DNA of 64,000 nt from CAKZNE01 sp040222435. Lineage in GTDB: Bacteria; Bacteroidota; Bacteroidia; Flavobacteriales; Schleiferiaceae. Below the pieces are notes generated by a model. That model worked only from the letters and a program-made list of their open reading frames with translations. It did no database searches and had not been told where the DNA came from. Position 1 is the first letter of the stretch, and each line of letters opens with the position of its first letter. Location: NCBI GenBank assembly GCA_965212245.1, contig OZ243107.1, positions 3,224,001-3,288,000 of the forward strand, written 5' to 3'. Positions 17,201 to 24,220 of this stretch are shown here, piece after piece. Made by a program: the position numbers and the translations under genes.

Positions 17201-17307
17201 AAATTCAAAGCCCGATGGCCGTAGTCATTTTGGGAGGTTTGCTTTCTGCCACTGTGCTGAATTTGGTGGTGATACCGTGTGTGTATGGGTTGCTTACCAA
17301 AAAATAA
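14230..17307 (+). CDS. Heavy-metal RND efflux pump (CusA/CzcA family)
   Basis: This 1025-aa inner-membrane pump has the full RND layout: TM1 near residue 15, a periplasmic porter domain, a TM2-6 bundle from about 335, a second porter domain about 560-850, and the TM8-12 bundle to the end. The opening MNVDVFPDLTAPTVTILTEA is typical of the heavy-metal (HME) subfamily. TM4 carries GALVDDAIIDVENVYKRLRE (about 399-418), whose acidic residues form the proton relay. The variant does not decide between Cu/Ag and Zn/Co/Cd/Ni. It is coupled to the adaptor 12 nt upstream and followed by a strong terminator. Confidence 0.93.
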   Translation: MLNKILSISLHNRLMVLLAAVALSAAGLYMARTMNVDVFPDLTAPTVTILTEAHGLESEEVEKLVTYQLETAMNGSPNVRRIRSSSAAGISIVWVEFEWGTDIYRARQIVSERIPMVRENLPSGIGSPTMAPISSIMGEVMLLGVTSDSLSPMELRTLSDWVIRPRLKAIGGIANVVVIGGDYKQYQVLAHPEKLKHFGVSLPELVEKVQEANKDVPGGFFNQHGNQYIVKGSGRAYRVEELQEAVVKQVNGQSIKVKDVATVQIGTADKIGDGSLNASPAVILTISKQPDVNTLELTERLDEAVAELGTTLPEGVEIKNHIFRQADFIDASISNLNQTLLEGAFFVVVVLFIFLMNWRTTLISLLAIPISLLVSIIVLKLLGYTINTMSLGGMAIAIGALVDDAIIDVENVYKRLRENIRKPLNERLPVLTVVRDASVEIRSSIIVATLIIIVSFIPLFFLGGMEGRLLQPLGIAFITSVLTSLIVAVTVTPVLCSYLLKSEKLLKKQSEGTKVERWLQKQYSGILDRALRIPKTIIGVTVIAFALSLLLFTQLGRSFLPEFNEGSLVISVVGPPGMSLEESNKTGKLVERQLLEMPEVDVVTRRTGRAELDEHAQGVNAAEIDVPFTLDGKSKEEFFEEVRKKLSIVPGVNITLGQPIAHRIDHMLSGTRANIAIKIFGPDLQRLYEVGKSIEQSIKPIEGLADVAVAQQIEVPQIRIKPKRQILSAHGMTVGNLMEQVDIAFAGEEAGEIYEGQQYFDLVVRYQKNERDQIEKIRNALVSLPNGGQTSLNQLATVQSVSSPNSISREDVQRKIVVAANVQGRDLRGAVEEIQETIASSVSLPESYRIEYGGQFESESKASRLLLITAAIAIFIILLLLYFEFRDWKLAFVVLLNLPLALMGGILIVYFTSGIISIAATIGFISLFGIATRNGILLVSRYEDLRKEGVKGKDLLQQGALDRLNPILMTAFTTGLALIPLALKGGEAGSEIQSPMAVVILGGLLSATVLNLVVIPCVYGLLTKK

Positions 17308-17318
17308 TAATTGCTTTG

Positions 17319-17356
17319 AAAGTAAATGCAGGTCTTAGACTTGCATTTACTTTTTT
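17319..17356 (+). terminator. Rho-independent terminator of the RND operon
   Basis: AAAGTAAATGCA (17319-17330) and TGCATTTACTTT (17342-17353) pair over 12 bp and are followed by a T-run, 12 nt after the pump stop codon. Confidence 0.85.
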
Positions 17357-17394
17357 ACTGTATTCTAATTTTCAAGATAGTTTTAGAAAATATC

Positions 17395-17760
17395 CCATCA
17401 GGCCGTTAAAGTTCGCTCCGCTCCTAAAACCGCCTTCCTCGCTCCTCCCCTTTTAATCCGTTTGACAAAAGGAAATGTCGTTTCAGCCTTTTGGCGGGCC
17501 TGTGCTGAGCTTGTCGAAGTACCAGCGCTCTCAGGCTCCGCTGTACTACGCCTGAATCCAAAGCTATGTTTACATAATGCAGTACATTATAGGAAAACAA
17601 ACAGCAAATTCTGTATGCTGGCATTTCACATAAAATCAGTTCGGAGAACTCTGATATCATAACGGCTAATTTTATGTAAAAGGAATTTGCGGCTTAGTAT
17701 CTATAAAGTTTGTACGGTCTTTAAATGATGTTCTGAAATCCGAAACAAAACTCATTTATA
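17395..17760. repeat. Intergenic repeat R4
   Basis: It copies the R2 left half: CAGGCCGTTAAAGTTCGCT and CGCTCCTAAAACCGCCTTCC (17399-17440), CTTTTAATCCGTTTGACAAA, then CATAATGCAGTACATTATAGG (about 17573-17593), the hairpin at 17604-17690, GGCTTAGTATC, and TCTGAAATCCGAA as in R2. Within it, CTGTGCTGAGCTTGTCGAAG is another short repeat of a type common in Bacteroidota. It ends the mosaic of accessory modules. The remainder to 18083 has one doubtful small ORF and nothing else. Confidence 0.7.
17604..17690. repeat. 87-nt hairpin in R4 with compensatory arms
   Basis: GCAAATTC (17604-17611) pairs with GAATTTGC (17683-17690). CATAAAAT (17629-17636) pairs with ATTTTATG (17669-17676), and AGTTC/GAACT forms a tip. 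Position and flanks equal those of the hairpins at 5371 and 10520, but both arms have changed together, so pairing is kept while sequence is not. Confidence 0.75.
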
Positions 17761-17766
17761 GTTGAA

Positions 17767-17904
17767 ATGAATTTCAACTGGATGGATATGCCGCAGGAAG
17801 GTTTCGGCTTTTCCGGTTACCACCACTCCATCAAAGTTCAGGTATCTGCAACCGCAACTTTTCCGAATAAAAAGAAGCTGGTTGCTAACGCAGACTATAT
17901 ATAA
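17767..17904 (+). CDS. Doubtful 45-aa ORF next to R4
   Basis: ATG to TAA encodes a 45-aa peptide (MNFNWMDMPQEGFGFSGYHH...NKKKLVANADYI). It does not resemble a family I know. It begins exactly where repeat R4 stops resembling R2 and may be a remnant of a module once bounded by the repeat. No clear ribosome binding site is seen. Confidence 0.2.
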   Translation: MNFNWMDMPQEGFGFSGYHHSIKVQVSATATFPNKKKLVANADYI

Positions 17905-18083
17905 TGAGCAGTCCATTCTCTACAAAATCATCGGCTGTTAGGCTTTACTCGCTCATTCGCTCTAAAACAAAATAGTGCACTGAAAAGTAATAGATGGTTT
18001 TTTACGGTAAATAACTACAGAAATGGAATCCGGGCGTAGCGGCTAATTTCCACCGTCTATTCACATTAACAAATAAATTAAAG

Positions 18084-19544
18084 ATGAAGAAATTACTATT
18101 ATGCATGGCATTGCCTGTGCTTACAGTGGCCCAGAACCAGATCGGCCAGACTATTATGGGTGAGAATGATGAGGACCGTACCGGTCACAGTTGTTCACTC
18201 TCTAATAACGGAAGTATTCTTGCCATTGGATCTCCCAGAAATGATAAGAGTGGAACCAATGCCGGTATGGTGCGTATATATGAAAATACAGGGGGCATCT
18301 GGACACCCATAGGTCAGGATATTGACGGCTTGGTAGCCGATGACGCTTTTGGTTCTTCCCTGAGCCTTTCGGGCGATGGCAAGACTCTGGCGGTAGCCAC
18401 CCATCTGAGTGATGTAGGCGGCAATAATACCGGACAAGTGCGGGTATTTGAATACAGCAACAACAATTGGGTGCAAAAAGGAAGTACGCTTAACGGTGTG
18501 GCAGCCAACGATGCCTTTGGCACCGGTATGGCTCTTTCAGACGATGGTCTTCACCTTGTGGTTGGAGCGCCCTATAACGATGGAAATGCATCCAATTCAG
18601 GATACGCCAGAGTGTACGAATTCAACAATGGTGATTGGATACAGATGGGAAGTGATATACAGGGAAAGGGTCGTAATAACAATACTGGAGAAAGTGTGGC
18701 TATTTCTGCTGATGGCAGCATAGTGGCCGTGGGCTCTCCTGCCAATGGTGATATGGGTTCTTTTGCGGGTTTAACCCGTGTATTTGAGTATACCAATGGT
18801 ACGTGGTCACAGCTTGGAGGGGATATTTACGGTCAAAATGCAGGTGACTGGGCCGGGGAAAGTGTAGAGCTTTCGGATGACGGTTCTGTAGTAATGATAG
18901 CCGGCCGTAGTGCCCTTTCCGGAGCCGGACAAATACGGCTGTTTGAATACAATAACGGAGCATGGACCCAAAAGGGAGGTGATCTCAACGGTGAAGCTGC
19001 TGCTGATTTTTCAGGATGGTCCACCAGCCTCTCTGCCAACGGAGATATTGTAGCCATTGGCGCTATTTCCAACGATGGCAATGGCACCAGTGCGGGTCAC
19101 GTTCGCGTATACTCCTTTTTTGTTTCAAACTGGATACAGGTAGGCGCTGATATTGATGGCGAAAAAGCTCAGGACTTTTGCGGTTCGGCTGCCAGCCTTT
19201 CTGCGGATGGTAAAACCATAGCAGTAGGTCTATCTAAATATGGAATTCCAAACAATAGTATTAACCCGGGTGCGGTAAAGGTATTGGATCTTACAATTCC
19301 CCTTTCTGCGCGAAACTATTCTGCTTCGGATTTTGCGGTGTATCCCCAGCCCGCTGTGGATTTCCTGAATATTGAAGCAACTCAGGGATCTGTAGAGGCC
19401 GTAAGCCTTTACAACAGTAAGGGAGCACTGGTGTTAGAGAGTAGCGAAACACATATTAAGCTTCAGGGTATGGCTGCAGGTATTTATATGCTCCAACTAA
19501 AAACCAACACGGGCATATATCGCCAAAAAATCATAGTACAATAA
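18084..19544 (+). CDS. T9SS-secreted FG-GAP-like repeat protein
   Basis: This 486-aa protein has a signal peptide (MKKLLLCMALPVLTVAQ) and seven copies of a 50-55-residue repeat of the form GxxDGxxAxDxFGxSxSLSxDGxxLAVGAPxxDG...GxVRVYExxNxxWxQxG, probably a beta-propeller. It ends with a T9SS type A sorting domain (FAVYPQPAVDFLNIE ... GIYMLQLKTNTGIYRQKIIV). It is exported to the periplasm by Sec and to the surface or medium by T9SS, where the tail is removed. The propeller may bind carbohydrate or protein; the ligand is unknown. A terminator follows. Confidence 0.85.
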   Translation: MKKLLLCMALPVLTVAQNQIGQTIMGENDEDRTGHSCSLSNNGSILAIGSPRNDKSGTNAGMVRIYENTGGIWTPIGQDIDGLVADDAFGSSLSLSGDGKTLAVATHLSDVGGNNTGQVRVFEYSNNNWVQKGSTLNGVAANDAFGTGMALSDDGLHLVVGAPYNDGNASNSGYARVYEFNNGDWIQMGSDIQGKGRNNNTGESVAISADGSIVAVGSPANGDMGSFAGLTRVFEYTNGTWSQLGGDIYGQNAGDWAGESVELSDDGSVVMIAGRSALSGAGQIRLFEYNNGAWTQKGGDLNGEAAADFSGWSTSLSANGDIVAIGAISNDGNGTSAGHVRVYSFFVSNWIQVGADIDGEKAQDFCGSAASLSADGKTIAVGLSKYGIPNNSINPGAVKVLDLTIPLSARNYSASDFAVYPQPAVDFLNIEATQGSVEAVSLYNSKGALVLESSETHIKLQGMAAGIYMLQLKTNTGIYRQKIIVQ

Positions 19545-19563
19545 AGCTGTTATTTTTCGGTAT

Positions 19564-19600
19564 AAAGGCCTCCGTAAGATCGTTACGGGGGCCTTTTTTA
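19564..19600 (+). terminator. Rho-independent terminator
   Basis: AAAGGCCTCCGTAA (19564-19577) and TTACGGGGGCCTTT (19583-19596) form a long stem with one mismatch, followed by Ts. Confidence 0.8.
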
Positions 19601-19656
19601 TTAAATTTTCCGTGTACCGCATAAGGGTACTTCCAGAGATTTTTAAAAGTATCGCC

Positions 19657-19687
19657 TTGTTGACTGCCGGCTATATCCCTACCTTTA
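19657..19687 (+). promoter_or_regulatory. Bacteroidota-type promoter of the 719-aa gene
   Basis: TTG (19657-19659), a 20-nt spacer and TACCTTTA (19680-19687) match the TTG-N20-TAnnTTTG pattern with one mismatch. The gene starts 47 nt downstream. Confidence 0.5.
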
Positions 19688-19734
19688 ATCGATACATTTC
19701 ATGAAACAAAACAGATAACTCTAAACCAAACCTT

Positions 19735-21894
19735 ATGAAAGTTGATTTTGATAATCTCAACACTGATGAACTCCTCTTTAAAACCATCCAACTGGCCACT
19801 GAACAGGCCCCTTTTGGTACAGGCGAAGTTCTGGACTTTGTTATTTCCAATGTGTTTTTCCCCCAGCCAGAGGTAGATGAGGAACAGGCGGTATGGGATA
19901 AGATCGAAGACAAAGTCACTAAAATGGTGGACAAAAAGGTAGATGATGCGGTTCAGCAAATGTTGAGTGAAATTATTGGCAGTAGCATGATGCGCAAGTT
20001 GCAGGCCTTCGGAAACCTTTTTAGGCAGCTGGCTTATATCAACAATGTGGACGAGAAGAAAATGCATTTGGCCGTGCTTACCAATGCCGCCAATGACCTT
20101 ATTGCAGGCATCAACAACATACCGCCTCTGCATTTAATGCAGGCTGCCAAATTCCTTAAAGTATTGGCCGCAGCGCACATTGCCGCCATTATGGAACTTA
20201 AAGGCCTGGAACCGGATAGCTACAAACACCAGTCGGCACTAAACAATATGGCTATCCTTTATTCACAAACGGCCGAATCTATGTATAACCGCTCTATGGT
20301 TTGGCGCATGAACATGATTGGAGAAGGTAAGGGTGTGCTACATGAATGGGATAGTAAGGTGGAAAAGACCTTTGGCGAAGCTTTTCAACCAGATAAAAAG
20401 CAGGTGAACATATCCGTAAAGGATAAGTATGCCAAAAGCCAATGGCAATACGGGGAAGGGGAAATTATTGTTTTTAAGGTTACCCCTCCTATTCCGGTAG
20501 ACGGGGGCACTATGGAATATCAGGAAACCAAGGCTGAGGTGTACGCGGAATTAAGGGTTTATTCAAAAAAAATTGAAGAAGAATGGACCGACCAATGGAA
20601 CAGGGCCTTGCTTACCGCCACCCAGGGCTTTATGAACCTGGTAGACTGGGATGGCCGGAACCGTGAGTTAAAAGGTGAAATACCCCGCCTGCCCAATCAG
20701 CTGGTCTTTCCGGTAGCACCCAGCCAAAGTCAACACCATACTGCCGGCTCCTTAGAGCGGATAGACCTCTTTCTGGAACAACAAATGGATCAGTTTATCC
20801 CCTCCGGACCCCGCTATGTACAAACCTACCGCCCCCCTGCTGCAGGTTTTCCGGGTGATCATAATAACGTTTTTTACCGGGCAGACACCTATGACACTTC
20901 CATGGCCTGCATTTACTTCATTGTAAGGGGTAATTTGCAGCGGGCCTGCAATCTGGGTGACGGACTGGTGCAGGCGATGAACCACGACCCCAAGGGAGCT
21001 GGCCGCATAGTAGCGGCCAGCTATGCCAACCGGTTGATTGACCCTTCTAAAAACTATGCTACTTCTGTGTATGTGCCGGATGGTGGCAGGCGCGATATTG
21101 GTAATATGTCATGGGCCGGTATAGCTCTTACCCGCCTTTATTATGCCACCAAAACCCATCGCTATTTACACGCAGCTGAAATTATTGGCCAGTGGATTTT
21201 AACCCACTGTACTAAAGAAGACCCCTGGAAGGGATTTACCGGTGGAGAAGATCACTGGGGTAACCCATACGAGTGGCGCTCTGTAGAGCACAATACGGAT
21301 TGTGTGTCGTTTTTTGATAATCTTTTTGCCCTTACCGGGAAACCGGTATGGGAAGCGGCCCGCGAAAGTGCCCGAACACTGGTAAAAGCCTGTTTGATTG
21401 ATCATATTTACTACATCACCGGCACAGGAAAATCTCAGGACCTGAACAGGAGCGTTATTCCTACCGACTGTCAAAGTTGGGTAAGCCTGGCGCGCGTAAA
21501 CCCTGAAACGGATAAGAACAGCCTTATGTTTATGGGCGAAATGGAAACCACTAGTAAAGGTTTTGTGGGTACTAAGTTTGCCCTGGCGGGCTCTGAAATT
21601 CAGAATGAAGCCACAGCCGGAGCCGCTATGGCTCTTTGGTTTGCCCGGGATAAAAGTACAAGCTTTGAAAAAAAGGCACTGGCCTATATGGACAGCCTGG
21701 AGAAACAAATTAAAGATGCGCCTAATGCCATTGGCTATGGCGTGGTGGCTACCCCCGCTGAAGTAGCTGGTACTGGTGAAGGATTGGGCTGGCAATACTT
21801 CAACTACCTGCATGTAGCTTCCAGTGCCTGGACGGGTTTGGCCCTGGCCGGAAAAGACAACCAAGAGGCGAATCCTTATATGAGTTTACACTAA
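19735..21894 (+). CDS. Cry-toxin-like helical N-domain fused to a six-hairpin (alpha/alpha) domain
   Basis: This 719-aa protein has no signal peptide. Residues about 20-215 look like domain I of Cry delta-endotoxins, a seven-helix pore-forming bundle. AVWDKIEDKVTKMVDKKVDD matches the WD-x-x-x-E-V-E-x-L-I-x-Q-x-I helix, IPPLHLMQAAKFLKVLAAAH matches the later VPLLxVYxQAANLHL helix, and ILYSQTAESMYNRSMVWR matches the next one. A beta-rich linker follows (about 225-290). The rest resembles an (alpha/alpha)6 six-hairpin glycosidase or epimerase fold: SVEHNTDCVSFFDNLFALTG, DCQSWVSLARVN and QNEATAGAAMALWF. I know no described toxin with this pairing. It is monocistronic with its own promoter and terminator. 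Confidence 0.55.
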   Translation: MKVDFDNLNTDELLFKTIQLATEQAPFGTGEVLDFVISNVFFPQPEVDEEQAVWDKIEDKVTKMVDKKVDDAVQQMLSEIIGSSMMRKLQAFGNLFRQLAYINNVDEKKMHLAVLTNAANDLIAGINNIPPLHLMQAAKFLKVLAAAHIAAIMELKGLEPDSYKHQSALNNMAILYSQTAESMYNRSMVWRMNMIGEGKGVLHEWDSKVEKTFGEAFQPDKKQVNISVKDKYAKSQWQYGEGEIIVFKVTPPIPVDGGTMEYQETKAEVYAELRVYSKKIEEEWTDQWNRALLTATQGFMNLVDWDGRNRELKGEIPRLPNQLVFPVAPSQSQHHTAGSLERIDLFLEQQMDQFIPSGPRYVQTYRPPAAGFPGDHNNVFYRADTYDTSMACIYFIVRGNLQRACNLGDGLVQAMNHDPKGAGRIVAASYANRLIDPSKNYATSVYVPDGGRRDIGNMSWAGIALTRLYYATKTHRYLHAAEIIGQWILTHCTKEDPWKGFTGGEDHWGNPYEWRSVEHNTDCVSFFDNLFALTGKPVWEAARESARTLVKACLIDHIYYITGTGKSQDLNRSVIPTDCQSWVSLARVNPETDKNSLMFMGEMETTSKGFVGTKFALAGSEIQNEATAGAAMALWFARDKSTSFEKKALAYMDSLEKQIKDAPNAIGYGVVATPAEVAGTGEGLGWQYFNYLHVASSAWTGLALAGKDNQEANPYMSLH

Positions 21895-21931
21895 GTCTCT
21901 TATCGGGGGAAATATCCGGGGTTTAAAATTC

Positions 21932-21967
21932 AAAGCCGGTTCGTACACCGGGCAGGCTTTTTCTTTT
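21932..21967 (+). terminator. Terminator of the 719-aa gene
   Basis: AAAGCC (21932-21937) and GGCTTT (21955-21960), with partly paired CGG/CCG inside, are followed by a T-rich run, 37 nt after the stop codon. Confidence 0.65.
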
Positions 21968-22041
21968 TTGTATGGGCTTATGGCTCCTTACTGTGCTTTG
22001 TGGCCATGTTTCTTCTTTTCTTTTGCCCGGCCGTTACTTCG

Positions 22042-22143
22042 ATGTGTAACAATAAATCCCAACCTCATTTAAAGGATTTAAAACGGATTGCGGAAATCTT
22101 AGATGTGGATATGCGGGAACTGCTTGTTCTTACTAAGGAATAA
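22042..22143 (+). pseudogene. C-terminal remnant of an XRE regulator
   Basis: The frame reads MCNNKSQPHLKDLKRIAEIL then DVDMRELLVLTKE and stop. This matches the last 30 residues of the regulator at 7589-7783 (NRSQPSLEILNQIANLLDVD...). The first half of the gene, with the recognition helix, is gone, and the sequence before 22042 is unrelated. It lies in the 374-nt gap (21895-22268) between the 719-aa gene and the end of the nucleotidyltransferase operon, and may mark the edge of an insertion. The rest of the gap holds only the terminator at 21932. Confidence 0.75.
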
Positions 22144-22268
22144 TCCTTTCAACTGCGTGACCATTGAAGTAAAAGTAAACTGGTTGGATTACTCAAGTGA
22201 ATACTTTTATTTTCTAGTTAGCTAGGTTTTCAAAGCATTTTGTAGTTAGCAATTATAGATGATCTATG

Positions 22269-23330
22269 TTACTCAAAATACTCCAGTATAGAATTTGGCT
22301 GATAATCGTAATCTTCCCGAAGTCTAGTACAGGCTCTTCGAATTTGCCTCTTTTCACTATCAGGCATTTGGGTTAAAACATTATTTGTATTCTCGAGACT
22401 TACGATTCTTCTCTCTTCGATATTATCCTCTATATACCTTGCTACCATAAGAACTTTATCAGTGAAAGCTCTTGGTATGGGGTTAGAATGTTTTTTATAA
22501 GCCTCTACTACAAGAAGCTTTAGTAGATGCGAACTAAGTGGCAGATCAAATTTCCTTTTCCAAGCTTTAAAAGCTACTACTATCTTCTGTTGAGTCGGTG
22601 TCAGGTTGATGCTTTTGAGCGCGGAAATATTTGTTTTAGTGTAGCTGTCTTCTCTAAACAATGAATTGCGATTTACAAAAAGATAACCTACCGTTTTATC
22701 CTTTGTCTTACTCTGCTTATATGGAACCAGATCAATCTTGCAATCATAACCTCCTACTTGATATAAAATTCCGATCGATTTCTTCTGCTTTCTTATTTTA
22801 ATCAAGTCCTTGTCATCATATTCTCTATCTAAAAATGAAAACAGTTCTTCAAACATACTTGAGGTTGAAGCAAAGCTGTTGGGCCTGAATGGTATTGTGA
22901 TATCAATATCGAAATCCTCCTGAAGTGCTGTGTTTTCCTCTGTTGATCCTATTTTGATCAGCTTCCCACCCAATTGACTTTTAAAACGCGATTGAATGAG
23001 CTTTACAATAACTGTAGCCTTGGCCGAAAGCACTTGGTAAACAGGATCTTCATTAGATAACTTTAAATCTGCGATAATCCTGTTCATTAGGACATTTGTA
23101 TTAAGGGGCTCTTCTCTGCTATTCTCCCAATCCACTATAGCGCCTATAGCGGCTCCCCCTACTCCACCTACCAATGCTCCTTTGCCCCCTGCTTGCAAGA
23201 GCCTTGACCAATCAAACTTCAAATTAGGATTGCCTTTTATTTCTTCAAGCTGATTCAAAGCGTTTAGCAAAGCATTGCTAATACCGAATATGATAGCTCC
23301 GTTTTTGGCGTACTGGATAGCTTTACTCAT
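22269..23330 (-). CDS. Second nucleotidyltransferase, with N-terminal glycine-zipper membrane segment
   Basis: This 353-aa protein begins with a hydrophobic N-region: a first helix at about 10-25 (GAIIFGISNALLNAL), then AGGKGALVGGVGGAAIGAIV (47-66), a glycine zipper of the kind that packs in membranes or pores. A Pol-beta-type nucleotidyltransferase follows, with G128-S129, the DID pair D141/D143 in EDFDIDITIPFRP and the third aspartate D200 in CKIDLVPY, so the catalytic triad is complete. The helical C-terminal half fits the CD-NTase/OAS layout. It ends in FE, not glycine. The start overlaps the DUF6602 stop by 4 nt. It may be a second cyclic-nucleotide synthase, a membrane effector with a modified NTase domain, or a toxin that nucleotidylates a target. 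Confidence 0.7.
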   Translation of the reverse strand: MSKAIQYAKNGAIIFGISNALLNALNQLEEIKGNPNLKFDWSRLLQAGGKGALVGGVGGAAIGAIVDWENSREEPLNTNVLMNRIIADLKLSNEDPVYQVLSAKATVIVKLIQSRFKSQLGGKLIKIGSTEENTALQEDFDIDITIPFRPNSFASTSSMFEELFSFLDREYDDKDLIKIRKQKKSIGILYQVGGYDCKIDLVPYKQSKTKDKTVGYLFVNRNSLFREDSYTKTNISALKSINLTPTQQKIVVAFKAWKRKFDLPLSSHLLKLLVVEAYKKHSNPIPRAFTDKVLMVARYIEDNIEERRIVSLENTNNVLTQMPDSEKRQIRRACTRLREDYDYQPNSILEYFE

Positions 23331-24220
23331 AATTCTTCGTCAATTTCAAATTTTATTGCCTTTGCATATGCCCCAAGGTCAATGGCAGCAATACTGCCGA
23401 TTGATTGTTGCAGATAGCGGGATAATTGTAGAAAAAACGTAACTAAAGAATTTTCTGCCTGGCTGAATTCGACTTCTTTGATTTTACGCTTCTCGTAATA
23501 GCCATATATTCTTTCTTCGAAAAGATTTTGGATTTCATCCAATTGGTTTTTCTCAAACCATTCCCAAACCATTGTTCGAACAATTTTAAATTCAGGTTCT
23601 TCACGTCCCTTATAATCAACATAAAAACTTCCAGTTTTTACAGCACAGCCCATGTCCAAAGCCTGAAGGGGTTTGAGTTTATCAAGTTTCTTCCTTAAAG
23701 TAGATTCCTTACTAAACCCTTCAACGGCAAGTATCCCTCCAATAATTTTAGTAAGGGGCCGTGGCGGCTTTTTTTCTCCAAGATCAATAAGATTAGTAGA
23801 TGTCCTATGTAACTTCCTTACACTTTCAATTTTCCTCCCAGCATATTCAATGTAACTGATATTTTCCTTGTTAACCTCCACACTTCCTTTAAAATCTGGC
23901 TTCACTTCAAATACCGCATAAACTCCTTCAGCGGGAATGAAAATAGAGCCATCTTGTTTAAAGACAAAGGGTGTATAGTGCTGGTCATATATTACTAAAT
24001 CGAGTTGATGACTTAGGTGTCCCTTCGAATCAATTACAAACGCCTTATCCACACAATATCGACTGGGCAAATATTCCCTCAACCAATCGATCCAAACATT
24101 CTCAAGAGAATCACCCTTAGAAGTTGGATGGTGAAGAAATTCACGGTTAGTACTGAATCTGGCCTCGATTTGATTTTGAAGTCCGGAAAAGAGCTTCCGT
24201 ATGCTTATTTCTTTACTCAT
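23327..24220 (-). CDS. DUF6602 protein, PD-(D/E)XK nuclease-like
   Basis: This 297-aa protein has the order of a PD-(D/E)XK nuclease core in its first 110 residues: a helix with E40 (GDSLENVWIDWLREYLP), D74 in HQLDLVIYD, and E105-V-K107 in YAVFEVKP. This is the arrangement I know as DUF6602. The C-terminal half is helical with no recognised domain; no SAVED or other cyclic-nucleotide sensor is evident. It overlaps the E2-E1-JAB stop by 8 nt and the next gene by 4 nt, so all are co-translated. It is the best candidate for a nucleic-acid-degrading effector, but no catalytic activity can be assumed from sequence alone. Confidence 0.65.
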   Translation of the reverse strand: MSKEISIRKLFSGLQNQIEARFSTNREFLHHPTSKGDSLENVWIDWLREYLPSRYCVDKAFVIDSKGHLSHQLDLVIYDQHYTPFVFKQDGSIFIPAEGVYAVFEVKPDFKGSVEVNKENISYIEYAGRKIESVRKLHRTSTNLIDLGEKKPPRPLTKIIGGILAVEGFSKESTLRKKLDKLKPLQALDMGCAVKTGSFYVDYKGREEPEFKIVRTMVWEWFEKNQLDEIQNLFEERIYGYYEKRKIKEVEFSQAENSLVTFFLQLSRYLQQSIGSIAAIDLGAYAKAIKFEIDEEL

